From assembly GCF_963259705.1 (NCBI RefSeq), contig NC_081851.1, forward strand, positions 12,064,145 through 12,128,144: a DNA stretch of 64,000 bases. Direction: 5' to 3'. Source of the stretch: Myotis daubentonii. Lineage: Eukaryota > Chordata > Mammalia > Chiroptera > Vespertilionidae. Shown piece by piece: positions 50,436-62,968 of the stretch. The notes below the pieces were generated by a model. It made no database searches and was not told where the DNA came from. It saw only the letters and a list, made by a program, of their open reading frames with translations. Each line of letters starts with the position of its first letter. Position 1 is the stretch's first letter. The position numbers were made by a program, and so were the translations under genes.

Positions 50436-53238
50436 TGGCTTGACAAAACAAAGCCTCAGCTTGACCATCCAGGAGGGGCGGGGGTGGCAGAGGATGCAGA
50501 AATCTCAGACAAACTGGTTATAGAACAGAGAACTTCCTCTTCACTCCAAAAATTATTTCCTAAACTGACCTCTCTCTCTCTCAATTCCTCTAGTTCCATT
50601 ACAGTCCAGCATATGGCAGGGAGGTGGTGTTACCTCTAAGACAATTCCCATACTCCCCCGTCATTCCAGTGGTCGATTCCACTAGGTTCAGTTGCTACCA
50701 TTTCCTAGGGTTTTGAGTGTTGTATTAATGGATGTCTTGTTTTAGAATAGTTCCAGATTTACAGAAAAATTGTGAAGATAGTAACCATGTACACCATACC
50801 CAATTTCCCTTATTACTAATATCTTACTTATGTAAGGGGCAAATGTAAAAAGAAGTGAATCATCAAAGAAACAGAGTGAAACCTCACTTCTTTAGCATCT
50901 CAAATATACAGCAATGATGTTCTAGACCAAGTTGTTAGAGGAAATACTGGACTTGATGTGGCATAAAACTTCAGATATTGAGCTGACCATCCTTTCAATA
51001 GTTTAACTACATTCAATAGTCTACCATGTAAAAAGGAAATCAGTCATATTTATACACTGCCAGCACTAACACAACATCCTGATCCTCATGACTGTGACCA
51101 CCCTGTTCCTCATGTCTGCGACCACCATTCACACCACCCCCGCAATCCAAACTTAAATTTAACATCAGCTTCTTTTTTCCTTGCCAGTATTAGAAAGTTA
51201 TGAGAAAAAAATCCCCATTCAGACTTCTCCTTGTCCTTATTCAAAGTGTTGGCTCAGTATACAATGGCTTGTCTGGTGCCCCAACTAAGGAAATCTACAC
51301 TATTCCCTTCTCACATGCCTGCCCCCTCCTTACATCCCTACCCATCAGTGAAACAGCGTCAAACCTCACTTCTCTATTCTCTAGTATCTCAAATATCCAA
51401 CAATGCTGTTCTATACCATGATGTTAAAGGAAAAACTATACCAGTTGTGGGATAAAACTGCACATCTTGAGCTGGCCATCCTTTCAATAGTTTAACAATA
51501 TTCAATAGCCTGCCATGTAAAAAGGAAATCAAACAATTTATTATACACTGCCAGCATTAACACAACACTCTGTTCCTCATGGCTGCGACCACCACCATTC
51601 ACCCCCCTTCCCCCCAATACAAATATAAATTCACGTTTTTACTTCCAGTTTCTTCATCCATCCTTGTGTGTAGAGTCTTTTTCCTTATCTCTACTAGTCT
51701 TCAATATCATCTTACTAATTTTAGCTAATTTAAGGCAAGAGACACTACTTAAAGGATCCTGGCCTCTATATATTCTCTTTAGGTTAAGGAGGAGCCAATC
51801 ACTTCAGCTCTGTTTACCCAAAATCTGGGGTTGCCATGGTGTGGCTTGACAACACAAAGCCTCAGCTTGACCATCCAGGAGGGGCGGGGGTGGCAGAGGA
51901 TGCAGAAACCTCAAACTGGTTATAGAACAGAGACCTTCCTCTTCACTCCTAAAATTTTTTCCTAAACTGACCTCTCTCTCTCTCAATTCCTCTAGTTCCA
52001 TTACAGTCCAGCATATGGCAGGGAGGTGGTGTTTCCTCTAAGACAATTCCCATACTCCCCCGTCATTTCAGTGGTCCATTCCACTATGTTCAGTTGCTAC
52101 CAGTTCCTAGGGTTTTGAGTGTTGAATTAACGGATTTCTTATTTTAGAATAGTTCCAGATTTACAGAAAAATTGTGAAGATTGTAACCATGTACACCATA
52201 CCCAATTTCCCTTATTACTAATATCTTACTTATGTAAGGGGCAAATGTAAAAAGAAGTGAATCATCAAAGAAACAGAGTGAAACCTCACTTCTTTAGCAT
52301 CTCAAATATACAGCAATGATGTTCTAGACCAAGTTGTTAGAGGAAAAACTGGACTTGATGTGGTATAAAATTTCAGATCTTGAGCTGACCATCCTTTCAA
52401 TAGTTTAACAATATTCAACAGTCTACCATGTAAAAAGGAAATCAAATTCATTATTATACACTCCCAGCACTAACACAACACCATGTTCCTCATGACTGCG
52501 ACCACCCTGTTGCTCATGACTGCTACCACCATCCATAACACCCCCAAATCCAAACTTAAATTTAACATCAGCTTCTTTTTTCCTTGCCAGTATTAGAAAG
52601 TTTTGAGAGAAAATCCCCATTCAGACTTCTCCTTGTCCTTATTCAAAGTGTTGGCTCAGTATACAATGGCTTGTCTGGTGCCCCAACTAAAGAAATCTAC
52701 ACTATTCCCTTCTCACATGCCTGCCCCCTCCTTACATCCCTCCCCATCAGTGAAACAGCGTCAAACCTCACTTCTCTAGTATCTCAAATATCCAAAAATG
52801 CTGTTCTAGACCGTGATGTTAAAGGAAAAACCATACCAGTTGTGGGATAAACCTGCACATCTTGAGCTGACCATCCTTTCAATAGTTTAAGAATATTCAA
52901 TAGTCTGCCATGTAAAAAGGAAATCAAACAATTTATTATACACTGCCGGCATTAACACAACACTCTGTTCCTCATGGCTGCGACCACCACCATCCTTCCC
53001 CCCCTGCCCCCCAATACAAACATAAATTCACTTTTGTACTTGCAGTTTCTTCATCCATCCTTGTGTGTAGTGTCTTTTTCCTTATCTCTACAAGTCTTCA
53101 ATATCATCTTACTAATTTTAGCTAATTTAAGGCAAGAGACACTACTTAAAGGATCCTGGCCTCTATATATTCTCTTTAGGTTAAGGAGGAGCCAATCACT
53201 TCAGCTCTGTTTGCCCAAAATCTGGGGTTGCCATGGTG
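50436..53238 (+). repeat. D-E dimer, homogenised copy 2 (2,803 bp)
   Basis: Monomers D 50436-51841 and E 51842-53238. Nearly identical to the copies before and after it. The E copy has one private change, 'gcagaaacctc' where others read 'gcagaaatctc'. Confidence 0.9.
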
Positions 53239-56043
53239 TGGCTTGACAAAACAAAGCCTCAGCTTGACCATCCAGGAGGGGCGGGGGTGGCAGAGGATGC
53301 AGAAATCTCAGACAAACTGGTTATAGAACAGAGAACTTCCTCTTCACTCCAAAAATTATTTCCTAAACTGACCTCTCTCTCTCTCAATTCCTCTAGTTCC
53401 ATTACAGTCCAGCATATGGCAGGGAGGTGGTGTTACCTCTAAGACAATTCCCATACTCCCCCGTCATTCCAGTGGTCGATTCCACTAGGTTCAGTTGCTA
53501 CCATTTCCTAGGGTTTTGAGTGTTGTATTAATGGATGTCTTGTTTTAGAATAGTTCCAGATTTACAGAAAAATTGTGAAGATAGTAACCATGTACACCAT
53601 ACCCAATTTCCCTTATTACTAATATCTTACTTATGTAAGGGGCAAATGTAAAAAGAAGTGAATCATCAAAGAAACAGAGTGAAACCTCACTTCTTTAGCA
53701 TCTCAAATATACAGCAATGATGTTCTAGACCAAGTTGTTAGAGGAAATACTGGACTTGATGTGGCATAAAACTTCAGATATTGAGCTGACCATCCTTTCA
53801 ATAGTTTAACTACATTCAATAGTCTACCATGTAAAAAGGAAATCAGTCATATTTATACACTGCCAGCACTAACACAACATCCTGATCCTCATGACTGTGA
53901 CCACCCTGTTCCTCATGTCTGCGACCACCATTCACACCACCCCCGCAATCCAAACTTAAATTTAACATCAGCTTCTTTTTTCCTTGCCAGTATTAGAAAG
54001 TTATGAGAAAAAAATCCCCATTCAGACTTCTCCTTGTCCTTATTCAAAGTGTTGGCTCAGTATACAATGGCTTGTCTGGTGCCCCAACTAAGGAAATCTA
54101 CACTATTCCCTTCTCACATGCCTGCCCCCTCCTTACATCCCTACCCATCAGTGAAACAGCGTCAAACCTCACTTCTCTATTCTCTAGTATCTCAAATATC
54201 CAACAATGCTGTTCTATACCATGATGTTAAAGGAAAAACTATACCAGTTGTGGGATAAAACTGCACATCTTGAGCTGGCCATCCTTTCAATAGTTTAACA
54301 ATATTCAATAGCCTGCCATGTAAAAAGGAAATCAAACAATTTATTATACACTGCCAGCATTAACACAACACTCTGTTCCTCATGGCTGCGACCACCACCA
54401 TTCACCCCCCTTCCCCCCAATACAAATATAAATTCACGTTTTTACTTCCAGTTTCTTCATCCATCCTTGTGTGTAGAGTCTTTTTCCTTATCTCTACTAG
54501 TCTTCAATATCATCTTACTAATTTTAGCTAATTTAAGGCAAGAGACACTACTTAAAGGATCCTGGCCTCTATATATTCTCTTTAGGTTAAGGAGGAGCCA
54601 ATCACTTCAGCTCTGTTTACCCAAAATCTGGGGTTGCCATGGTGTGGCTTGACAACACAAAGCCTCAGCTTGACCATCCAGGAGGGGCGGGGGTGGCAGA
54701 GGATGCAGAAATCTCAAACTGGTTATAGAACAGAGACCTTCCTCTTCACTCCTAAAATTTTTTCCTAAACTGACCTCTCTCTCTCTCAATTCCTCTAGTT
54801 CCATTACAGTCCAGCATATGGCAGGGAGGTGGTGTTTCCTCTAAGACAATTCCCATACTCCCCCGTCATTTCAGTGGTCCATTCCACTATGTTCAGTTGC
54901 TACCAGTTCCTAGGGTTTTGAGTGTTGAATTAACGGATTTCTTATTTTAGAATAGTTCCAGATTTACAGAAAAATTGTGAAGATTGTAACCATGTACACC
55001 ATACCCAATTTCCCTTATTACTAATATCTTACTTATGTAAGGGGCAAATGTAAAAAGAAGTGAATCATCAAAGAAACAGAGTGAAACCTCACTTCTTTAG
55101 CATCTCAAATATACAGCAATGATGTTCTAGACCAAGTTGTTAGAGGAAAAACTGGACTTGATGTGGTATAAAATTTCAGATCTTGAGCTGACCATCCTTT
55201 CAATAGTTTAACAATATTCAACAGTCTACCATGTAAAAAGGAAATCAAATTCATTATTATACACTCCCAGCACTAACACAACACCATGTTCCTCATGACT
55301 GCGACCACCCTGTTGCTCATGACTGCTACCACCATCCATAACACCCCCAAATCCAAACTTAAATTTAACATCAGCTTCTTTTTTCCTTGCCAGTATTAGA
55401 AAGTTTTGAGAGAAAATCCCCATTCAGACTTCTCCTTGTCCTTATTCAAAGTGTTGGCTCAGTATACAATGGCTTGTCTGGTGCCCCAACTAAAGAAATC
55501 TACACTATTCCCTTCTCACATGCCTGCCCCCTCCTTACATCCCTCCCCATCAGTGAAACAGCGTCAAACCTCACTTCTCTAGTATCTCAAATATCCAAAA
55601 ATGCTGTTCTAGACCGTGATGTTAAAGGAAAAACCATACCAGTTGTGGGATAAACCTGCACATCTTGAGCTGACCATCCTTTCAATAGTTTAACAATATT
55701 CAATAGTCTGCCATGTAAAAAGGAAATCAAACAATTTATTATACACTGCCGGCATTAACACAACACTCTGTTCCTCATGGCTGCGACCACCACCATCCTT
55801 CCCCCCCCCTGCCGCCCAATACAAACATAAATTCACTTTTGTACTTGCAGTTTCTTCATCCATCCTTGTGTGTAGAGTCTTTTTCCTTATCTCTACTAGT
55901 CTTCAATATCATCTTACTAATTTTAGCTAATTTAAGGCAAGAGACACTACTTAAAGGATCCTGGCCTCTATATATTCTCTTTAGGTTAAGGAGGAGCCAA
56001 TCACTTCAGCTCTGTTTGCCCAAAATCTGGGGTTGCCATGGTG
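53239..56043 (+). repeat. D-E dimer, homogenised copy 3
   Basis: Monomers D 53239-54644 and E 54645-56043. Same as copies 1 and 2 through most of E. Near 55,800 the C-rich stretch ('ccccccccctgccgccc') differs and leads into F instead of D. Confidence 0.88.
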
Positions 56044-57444
56044 TGGCTTGACATCACAAAGCCTCAGCTTGACCATCCAGGAGGGGCGGGGGTGGCAGAG
56101 GATGCAGAAATCTCAGACAAACTGGTTATAGAACAGAGACCTTCCTCTTCACTCCTAATTTTTTTTCCTAAACTGACCTCTCTCTCTCTCAATTCCTCTA
56201 GTTCCATTACAGTCCGGCATATGGCAGGGAGGTGGTGTTTCCTCTAAGACAATTCCCATACTCCCCCGTCATTTCAGTGGTCCATTCCACTATGTTCAGT
56301 TGCTACCAGTCCCTAGGATTTTGAGTGTTGTATTAATGGATTTCTTATTTTAGAATAGTTCCAGATTTACAGAAAAATTGTGAAGATTATAACCATGTAC
56401 ACCATACCCAATTTCCCTTATTACTAATATCTTACTTATGTAAGGGGCAAATGTAAAAAGAAGTGAATCATCAAAGAAACAGAGTGAAACCTCACTTCTT
56501 TAGCATCTCAAATATACAGCAATGATGTTCTAGACCAAGTTGTTAGAGGAAAAACTGGACTTGATGTGGTATAAAATTTCAGATCTTGAGCTGACCATCC
56601 TTTCAATAGTTTAACAATATTCAACAGTCTACCATGTAAAAAGGAAATCAAATTCATTATTATACACTCCCAGCACTAACACAACACCATGTTCCTCATG
56701 ACTGCGACCACCCTGTTGCTCATGACTGCTACCACCATCCATAACACCCCCAAATCCAAACTTAAATTTAACATCAGCTTCTTTTTTCCTTGCCAGTATT
56801 AGAAAGTTTTGAGAGAAAATCCCCATTCAGACTTCTCCTTGTCCTTATTCAAAGTGTTGGCTCAGTATACAATGGCTTGTCTGGTGCCCCAACTAAAGAA
56901 ATCTACACTATTCCCTTCTCACATGCCTGCCCCCTCCTTACATCCCTCCCCATCAGTGAAACAGCGTCAAACCTCACTTCTCTAGTATCTCAAATATCCA
57001 AAAATGCTGTTCTAGACCATGATGTTAAAGGAAAAACCATACCAGTTGTGGGATAAACCTGCACATCTTGAGCTGACCATCCTTTCAATAGTTTAAGAAT
57101 ATTCAATAGTCTGCCATGTAAAAAGGAAATCAAACAATTTATTATACACTGCCGGCATTAACACAACACTCTGTTCCTCATGGCTGCGACCACCACCATC
57201 CTTCCCCCCCTGCCCCCCAATACAAACATAAATTCACTTTTGTACTTGCAGTTTCTTCATCCATCCTTGTGTGTAGTGTCTTTTTCCTTATCTCTACTAG
57301 TCTTCAATATCATCTTACTAATTTTAGCTAATTTAAGGCAAGAGACACTACTTAAAGGATCCTGGCCTCTATATATTCTCTTTAGGTTAAGGAGGAGCCA
57401 ATCACTTCAGCTCTGTTTGCCCAAAATCTGGGGTTGCCATGGTG
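56044..57444 (+). repeat. F monomer, second copy
   Basis: Carries the same F marks as the copy at 43436 and again lies between E and D. The E-F-D order repeats at 42038 and 54645, so the trimer is itself a higher-order unit. Confidence 0.87.
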
Positions 57445-58850
57445 TGGCTTGACAAAACAAAGCCTCAGCTTGACCATCCAGGAGGGGCGGGGGTGGCAGA
57501 GGATGCAGAAATCTCAGACAAACTGGTTATAGAACAGAGAACTTCCTCTTCACTCCAAAAATTATTTCCTAAACTGACCTCTCTCTCTCTCAATTCCTCT
57601 AGTTCCATTACAGTCCAGCATATGGCAGGGAGGTGGTGTTACCTCTAAGACAATTCCCATACTCCCCCGTCATTCCAGTGGTCGATTCCACTAGGTTCAG
57701 TTGCTACCATTTCCTAGGGTTTTGAGTGTTGTATTAATGGATGTCTTGTTTTAGAATAGTTCCAGATTTACAGAAAAATTGTGAAGATAGTAACCATGTA
57801 CACCATACCCAATTTCCCTTATTACTAATATCTTACTTATGTAAGGGGCAAATGTAAAAAGAAGTGAATCATCAAAGAAACAGAGTGAAACCTCACTTCT
57901 TTAGCATCTCAAATATACAGCAATGATGTTCTAGACCAAGTTGTTAGAGGAAATACTGGACTTGATGTGGCATAAAACTTCAGATATTGAGCTGACCATC
58001 CTTTCAATAGTTTAACTACATTCAATAGTCTACCATGTAAAAAGGAAATCAGTCATATTTATACACTGCCAGCACTAACACAACATCCTGATCCTCATGA
58101 CTGTGACCACCCTGTTCCTCATGTCTGCGACCACCATTCACACCACCCCCGCAATCCAAACTTAAATTTAACATCAGCTTCTTTTTTCCTTGCCAGTATT
58201 AGAAAGTTATGAGAAAAAAATCCCCATTCAGACTTCTCCTTGTCCTTATTCAAAGTGTTGGCTCAGTATACAATGGCTTGTCTGGTGCCCCAACTAAGGA
58301 AATCTACACTATTCCCTTCTCACATGCCTGCCCCCTCCTTACATCCCTACCCATCAGTGAAACAGCGTCAAACCTCACTTCTCTATTCTCTAGTATCTCA
58401 AATATCCAACAATGCTGTTCTATACCATGATGTTAAAGGAAAAACTATACCAGTTGTGGGATAAAACTGCACATCTTGAGCTGGCCATCCTTTCAATAGT
58501 TTAACAATATTCAATAGCCTGCCATGTAAAAAGGAAATCAAACAATTTATTATACACTGCCAGCATTAACACAACACTCTGTTCCTCATGGCTGCGACCA
58601 CCACCATTCACCCCCCTTCCCCCCAATACAAATATAAATTCACGTTTTTACTTCCAGTTTCTTCATCCATCCTTGTGTGTAGAGTCTTTTTCCTTATCTC
58701 TACTAGTCTTCAATATCATCTTACTAATTTTAGCTAATTTAAGGCAAGAGACACTACTTAAAGGATCCTGGCCTCTATATATTCTCTTTAGGTTAAGGAG
58801 GAGCCAATCACTTCAGCTCTGTTTACCCAAAATCTGGGGTTGCCATGGTG
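57445..58850 (+). repeat. D monomer with 7-bp insertion
   Basis: Full-length late-type D of 1,406 bp that follows F and precedes the mosaic monomer. It shares the S duplication of 48,567-48,580. Confidence 0.87.
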
Positions 58851-60257
58851 TGGCTTGACAACACAAAGCCTCAGCTTGACCATCCAGGAGGGGCGGGGGT
58901 GGCAGAGGATGCAGAAATCTCAGACAAACTGGTTATAGAACAGAGACCTTCCTCTTCACTCCTAATTTTTTTTCCTAAACTGACCTCTCTCTCTCTCAAT
59001 TCCTCTAGTTCCATTACAGTCCGGCATATGGCAGGGAGGTGGTGTTACCTCTAAGACAATTCCCATACTCCCCCGTCATTCCAGTGGTCGATTCCACTAG
59101 GTTCAGTTGCTACCATTTCCTAGGGTTTTGAGTGTTGTATTAATGGATGTCTTGTTTTAGAATAGTTCCAGATTTACAGAAAAATTGTGAAGATAGTAAC
59201 CATGTACACCATACCCAATTTCCCTTATTACTAATATCTTACTTATGTAAGGGGCAAATGTAAAAAGAAGTGAATCATCAAAGAAACAGAGTGAAACCTC
59301 ACTTCTTTAGCATCTCAAATATACAGCAATGATGTTCTAGACCAAGTTGTTAGAGGAAATACTGGACTTGATGTGGCATAAAACTTCAGATATTGAGCTG
59401 ACCATCCTTTCAATAGTTTAACTACATTCAATAGTCTACCATGTAAAAAGGAAATCAGTCATATTTATACACTGCCAGCACTAACACAACATCCTGATCC
59501 TCATGACTGTGACCACCCTGTTCCTCATGTCTGCGACCACCATTCACACCACCCCCGCAATCCAAACTTAAATTTAACATCAGCTTCTTTTTTCCTTGCC
59601 AGTATTAGAAAGTTATGAGAAAAAAATCCCCATTCAGACTTCTCCTTGTCCTTATTCAAAGTGTTGGCTCAGTATACAATGGCTTGTCTGGTGCCCCAAC
59701 TAAGGAAATCTACACTATTCCCTTCTCACATGCCTGCCCCCTCCTTACATCCCTACCCATCAGTGAAACAGCGTCAAACCTCACTTCTCTATTCTCTAGT
59801 ATCTCAAATATCCAACAATGCTGTTCTATACCATGATGTTAAAGGAAAAACTATACCAGTTGTGGGATAAAACTGCACATCTTGAGCTGACCATCCTTTC
59901 AATAGTTTAACAATATTCAATAGCCTGCCATGTAAAAAGGAAATCAAACAATTTATTATACACTGCCAGCATTAACACAACACTCTGTTCCTCATGGCTG
60001 CGACCACCACCATTCACCCCCCTTCCCCCCCAATACAAACATAAATTCACTTTTGTACTTGCAGTTTCTTCATCCATCCTTGTGTGTAGAGTCTTTTTCC
60101 TTATCTCTACTAGTCTTCAATATCATTTTACTAATTTTAGCTAATTTAAGGCAAGAGACACTACTTACAGGATCCTGGCCTCTATATATTCTCTTTAGGT
60201 TAAGGAGGAGCCAATCACTTCAGCTCTGTTTGCCCAAAATCTGAGGTTGCCATGGTG
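58851..60257 (+). repeat. E/F/D mosaic monomer
   Basis: E-type at the phase site ('gacaacacaaag', preceded by 'gtttacccaaaatc'), F-type in the middle ('ctcctaattttttttcc', 'gtccggcatat'), then D-type from 'gttacctctaag' onward, including the 7-bp S duplication. Switch points lie at about 58,862-58,921 and 59,024-59,045. Confidence 0.85.
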
Positions 60258-61448
60258 TGGCTTGACATAACAAAGCCTCAGCTTGACCATCCAGGGGGGG
60301 CGGGGGTGGCAGAGGATGCAGAAATCTCAGACAAACTGGTTATAGAACAGAGACCTTCCTCTTCACTCCAAAAATTTTTTCCTAAACTGACCTCTCTCTC
60401 TCTCAATTCCTGTAGTTCCATTACAGTCCAGCATATGGCAGGGAGGTGGTGTTTCCTCTAAGACAATTCCCATACTCCCCCTTCATTTCAGTGGTCCATT
60501 TCACTATGTTCAGTTGCTACCAGTTCCTAGGGTTTTGAGTGTTGTATTAATGGATTTCTTATTTTAGAATAGTTCCAGATTTACAGAAAGATAGTGAAGA
60601 TAGTAACCATGTACACCATACCCAATTTCCCTTATTACTAATATCTTACTTATGTAAGGGGCAAATGTAAAAAGAAGTGAATCATCAAAGAAACAGAGTG
60701 AAACCTCACTTCTTTATCATCTCAAATATACAGCAATGATGTTCTAGACCAAGTTGTTAGAGGAAAAACTGGACTTGATGTGGTATAAAAGTTCAGATCT
60801 TGAGCTGACCATCCTTTCAATAGTTTAACAATATTCAACAGTCTACCATGTAAAAAGGAAATCAAATTCATTATTATACACTCCCAGCACTAACACAACA
60901 CCATGTTCCTCATGACTGCGACCACCCTGTTGCTCATGACTGCTACCACCATCCATAACAACCCCAAATCCAAACTTAAATTTAACATCAGCTTCTTTTT
61001 TCCTTGCCAGTATTAGAAAGTTTTGAGAGAAAATCCCCATTCAGACTTCTCCTTGTCCTTATTCAAAGTGTTGGCTCAGTATACAATGGCTTGTCTGGTG
61101 CCCCAACTAAGGAAATCTACACTATTCCCTTCTCACATGCCTGCGCCCTCCTTACATCCCTCCCCATCAGTGAAACAGCGTCAAATCTCACTTCTCTAGT
61201 ATCTCAAATATCCAACAATGCTGTTCTAGACCATGATGTTAAAGGAAAAACTATACCAGTTGTGGAATAAAACCACATCTTGAGCTGGCCATCCTTTCAA
61301 TAGTTTAACAATATTCAATATTCTGCCATGTAAAAAAGAAATCAAATTCTTTATTATACACTGCCAGCATTAACACAAAACTCTGTAACTCATGACTGCG
61401 ACCACCAACATCAATCCCAACCCTTTCAATACAAACATAAATTCACTT
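60258..61448 (+). repeat. Divergent terminal monomer, truncated at the array edge
   Basis: The last monomer carries many private changes ('gacataacaaag', 'cccttcatttcag', 'cagaaagatagtg', 'gtggaataaaacc'). After an S segment and about 180 bp of a further L start, homology stops at 'aaattcactt' (61,448), where other copies continue 'ttgtacttgcag'. Confidence 0.85.
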
Positions 61449-62111
61449 CGTTCGCCCTTTAGCTGGATTTGGTATTTGGCCAGATACAACCAGTAGACTA
61501 GCTCTCAACAATACTTAAAATCACTAGGGATAGCAAGAGCATTGCTTTGGTTGCAACAGGAGTAACTCAAAACAACTCCCTCCACTAAACACGTCCTGAA
61601 TCATTTCCCTTCCTCCATGAGCCCAGAATTTAACTCACCAGTCAAACTCAGCTTAGGGAGAGGTAATGGTTCCACTGGAACAGGACGGTATGGAAACAAG
61701 GTACACAGTCCTGGTTCTACAGGAGGGGCCATAGTTCACTGACACCACCACTGGAACAATCTATAATTAAAATGAAAACCACCATGTCAGAAAATTCTAA
61801 GCAGAAAAGGACAAAGGAATGCCACTGGTGAGTATTTCAAAAGGAGGCACGCTGTGCAAGAGGGATCCATTCAGTGCTGTGGCCCAATCATCCAAAGCTC
61901 ATCGTTCTCATGTGAGCAGCACTCTTGCTCTGAGGGGAGACACATTTCTTTTCTTTCATTTCATATTTGCTTTCAAGGCAAACCAGCTAGCTGGTCAATA
62001 CACCAAGCCAACACTCCTCAGGTATCCAAAAAGAGCAACCTAAATGTCTCAGTGAATTTTAAGTTTTACTAAATTTGAATTAAAAAAAAATTCATTTTAA
62101 ATTGATATGTG
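61449..62111. other. Non-satellite flank, nothing recognised
   Basis: The repeat pattern stops and mixed-composition sequence begins at 'cgttcgccctttagc'. I see no gene or repeat I can name. A short oligo-A run ('ttaaaaaaaaattc') lies near 62,080-62,095, just before the SINE. Two overlapping open frames of about 72-74 codons (61,819-62,072) lack supporting features. Confidence 0.6.
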
Positions 62112-62353
62112 GCTGCCCGGCTGGTGTGGCTCATTGCTTGAGCGTGGACCCCAGAACCAAGAGATCCCCGTTTCATTCCCAGTCAGGGCCCGTTCCGGGG
62201 TTGCGCGCTAGGGGCTATGGGACCATTGATGCTCTCTCATCATTGATGTTTCTCTCTCCCCTTCCCCAGCCTCCTCACCGCTCCCACCCCCACCCCCCGC
62301 TCTCTCTGTTCCCTTTCCCTTCCTCCCTCTGAGATCAGTAAAAACATATATGT
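62112..62353 (+). mobile_element. Ves-like tRNA-derived SINE (bat)
   Basis: The head 'ggctggtgtggctca' has a box A-like 'tggctcattgcttg' at 62,127-62,140 and a box B-like 'gtttcattccc' at 62,170-62,180. It is followed by 'agtcagggcc', 'ggggttgcgcgc', 'ctctctcatcattgatg', a long pyrimidine tract and a short A-rich tail ('cagtaaaaacatatatg'). This order matches the Ves SINE family of bats. Box B and the middle are degenerate and the pyrimidine tract is expanded, so this is an old, inactive copy. A short 'atatgt' at 62,105-62,110 and 62,348-62,353 may be the remains of a target duplication, but is too short to trust. Confidence 0.85.
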
Positions 62354-62921
62354 TTAACCAGTTCTATGTGGATAATATGGACCCTATGAGACAGGGTACT
62401 TCAAAACACTAGGCAACCGTTGTGAAACAGTCATCCCTGAATCTTGGGACACCTTTCCTCCACAAGTCCACACAGAAGAAATGTACAGGAACTTCACCAT
62501 CCCACATGTCCTCACTGCTCTTCCCTTAACCACCTCCTCCTGGGTTGAGGCACCTCCTTCAGGAGCAGTTTGACACTAAACTGCCCCATGTCCCTTGCAA
62601 TTCGGCCTGTGCTGCCCAAGGGTTCACGAAAGACTCTCATAGTTGATTTCTGAGACACTAAGTTCCTCCCTGATATAAAGCACAATAGCCAGGAGAGGAT
62701 TTTTTTTCTCTCGTTGATACTGGGAGCTTACTCTGACGTCACTGAGCAGCTGAATTCAATATTGGATCCACCTACCTGTGGACTTGTTCTTTTGTGAGAA
62801 AGACAAGTCCCTACTGTTAGCTTCATCACTATTCTGCTGCTTATAATTCTCAGCTTCCACACTGAATGAGATCCTTAAAACCCCTGAGGGTGGACTAGGT
62901 TCTAGCATTTCATGGTATTGC
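62354..62921. other. Flank, nothing recognised
   Basis: Mixed-composition sequence with no clear gene, exon or named repeat. 'cttgttcttttgtgag' (about 62,783-62,798) faintly recalls 3'-end sequence of old interspersed repeats, not enough to call. Confidence 0.5.
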
Positions 62922-62968
62922 AAAAAAAAAAACAACAACAACAAACACGAAAACAAAGACAAAAAACG
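62922..62968 (+). repeat. A-rich simple repeat
   Basis: An A run followed by 'acaacaacaac' and 'acaaagac' units. It could be the decayed tail of an unrecognised retroposon lying to its left. Confidence 0.75.

Larger units (their letters stand above)
39480..61448 (+). repeat. Satellite array, domain 2 (D/E/F higher-order repeat, ~1,400-bp monomer)
   Basis: Continuation of the same satellite superfamily in the same orientation, built from a distinct subfamily. Phase sites are at 40639, 42038, 43436, 44837, 46236, 47633, 49039, 50436, 51842, 53239, 54645, 56044, 57445, 58851 and 60258, spaced 1,397-1,407. Every monomer keeps both L and S; none is the 918-bp form. Subfamily marks include 'ctggggttgcc' before the phase site, 'cagcgtcaaac' in S, 'ggcaagagacac' in L and a 24-bp local duplication in S. 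D has 'gttacctctaag', E has 'gacaacacaaag' and lacks 4 bp in 'ctcaaactgg', F has 'gtccggcatat'. The array ends inside a monomer at about 61,448. Confidence 0.95.

Noticed and set aside
1..61448. Alpha satellite or another ~171-bp centromeric repeat
   Set aside because: The period is 918/1,380/1,400 bp and no ~171-bp sub-period was visible.
1..61448. CRISPR-like or integron-like array
   Set aside because: Repeats are kilobase-scale, contiguous and of mammalian character, with no short repeat-spacer alternation.
62102..62332. 76-codon open frame in the flank
   Set aside because: It lies almost wholly inside the Ves-like SINE; the proline/serine-rich end is the pyrimidine tract.
62354..62460. 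Mariner-like end suggested by 'gggtacttcaaaa' near 62,395
   Set aside because: The match is about 13 bp with no matching inverted end or flanking TA that I could identify.
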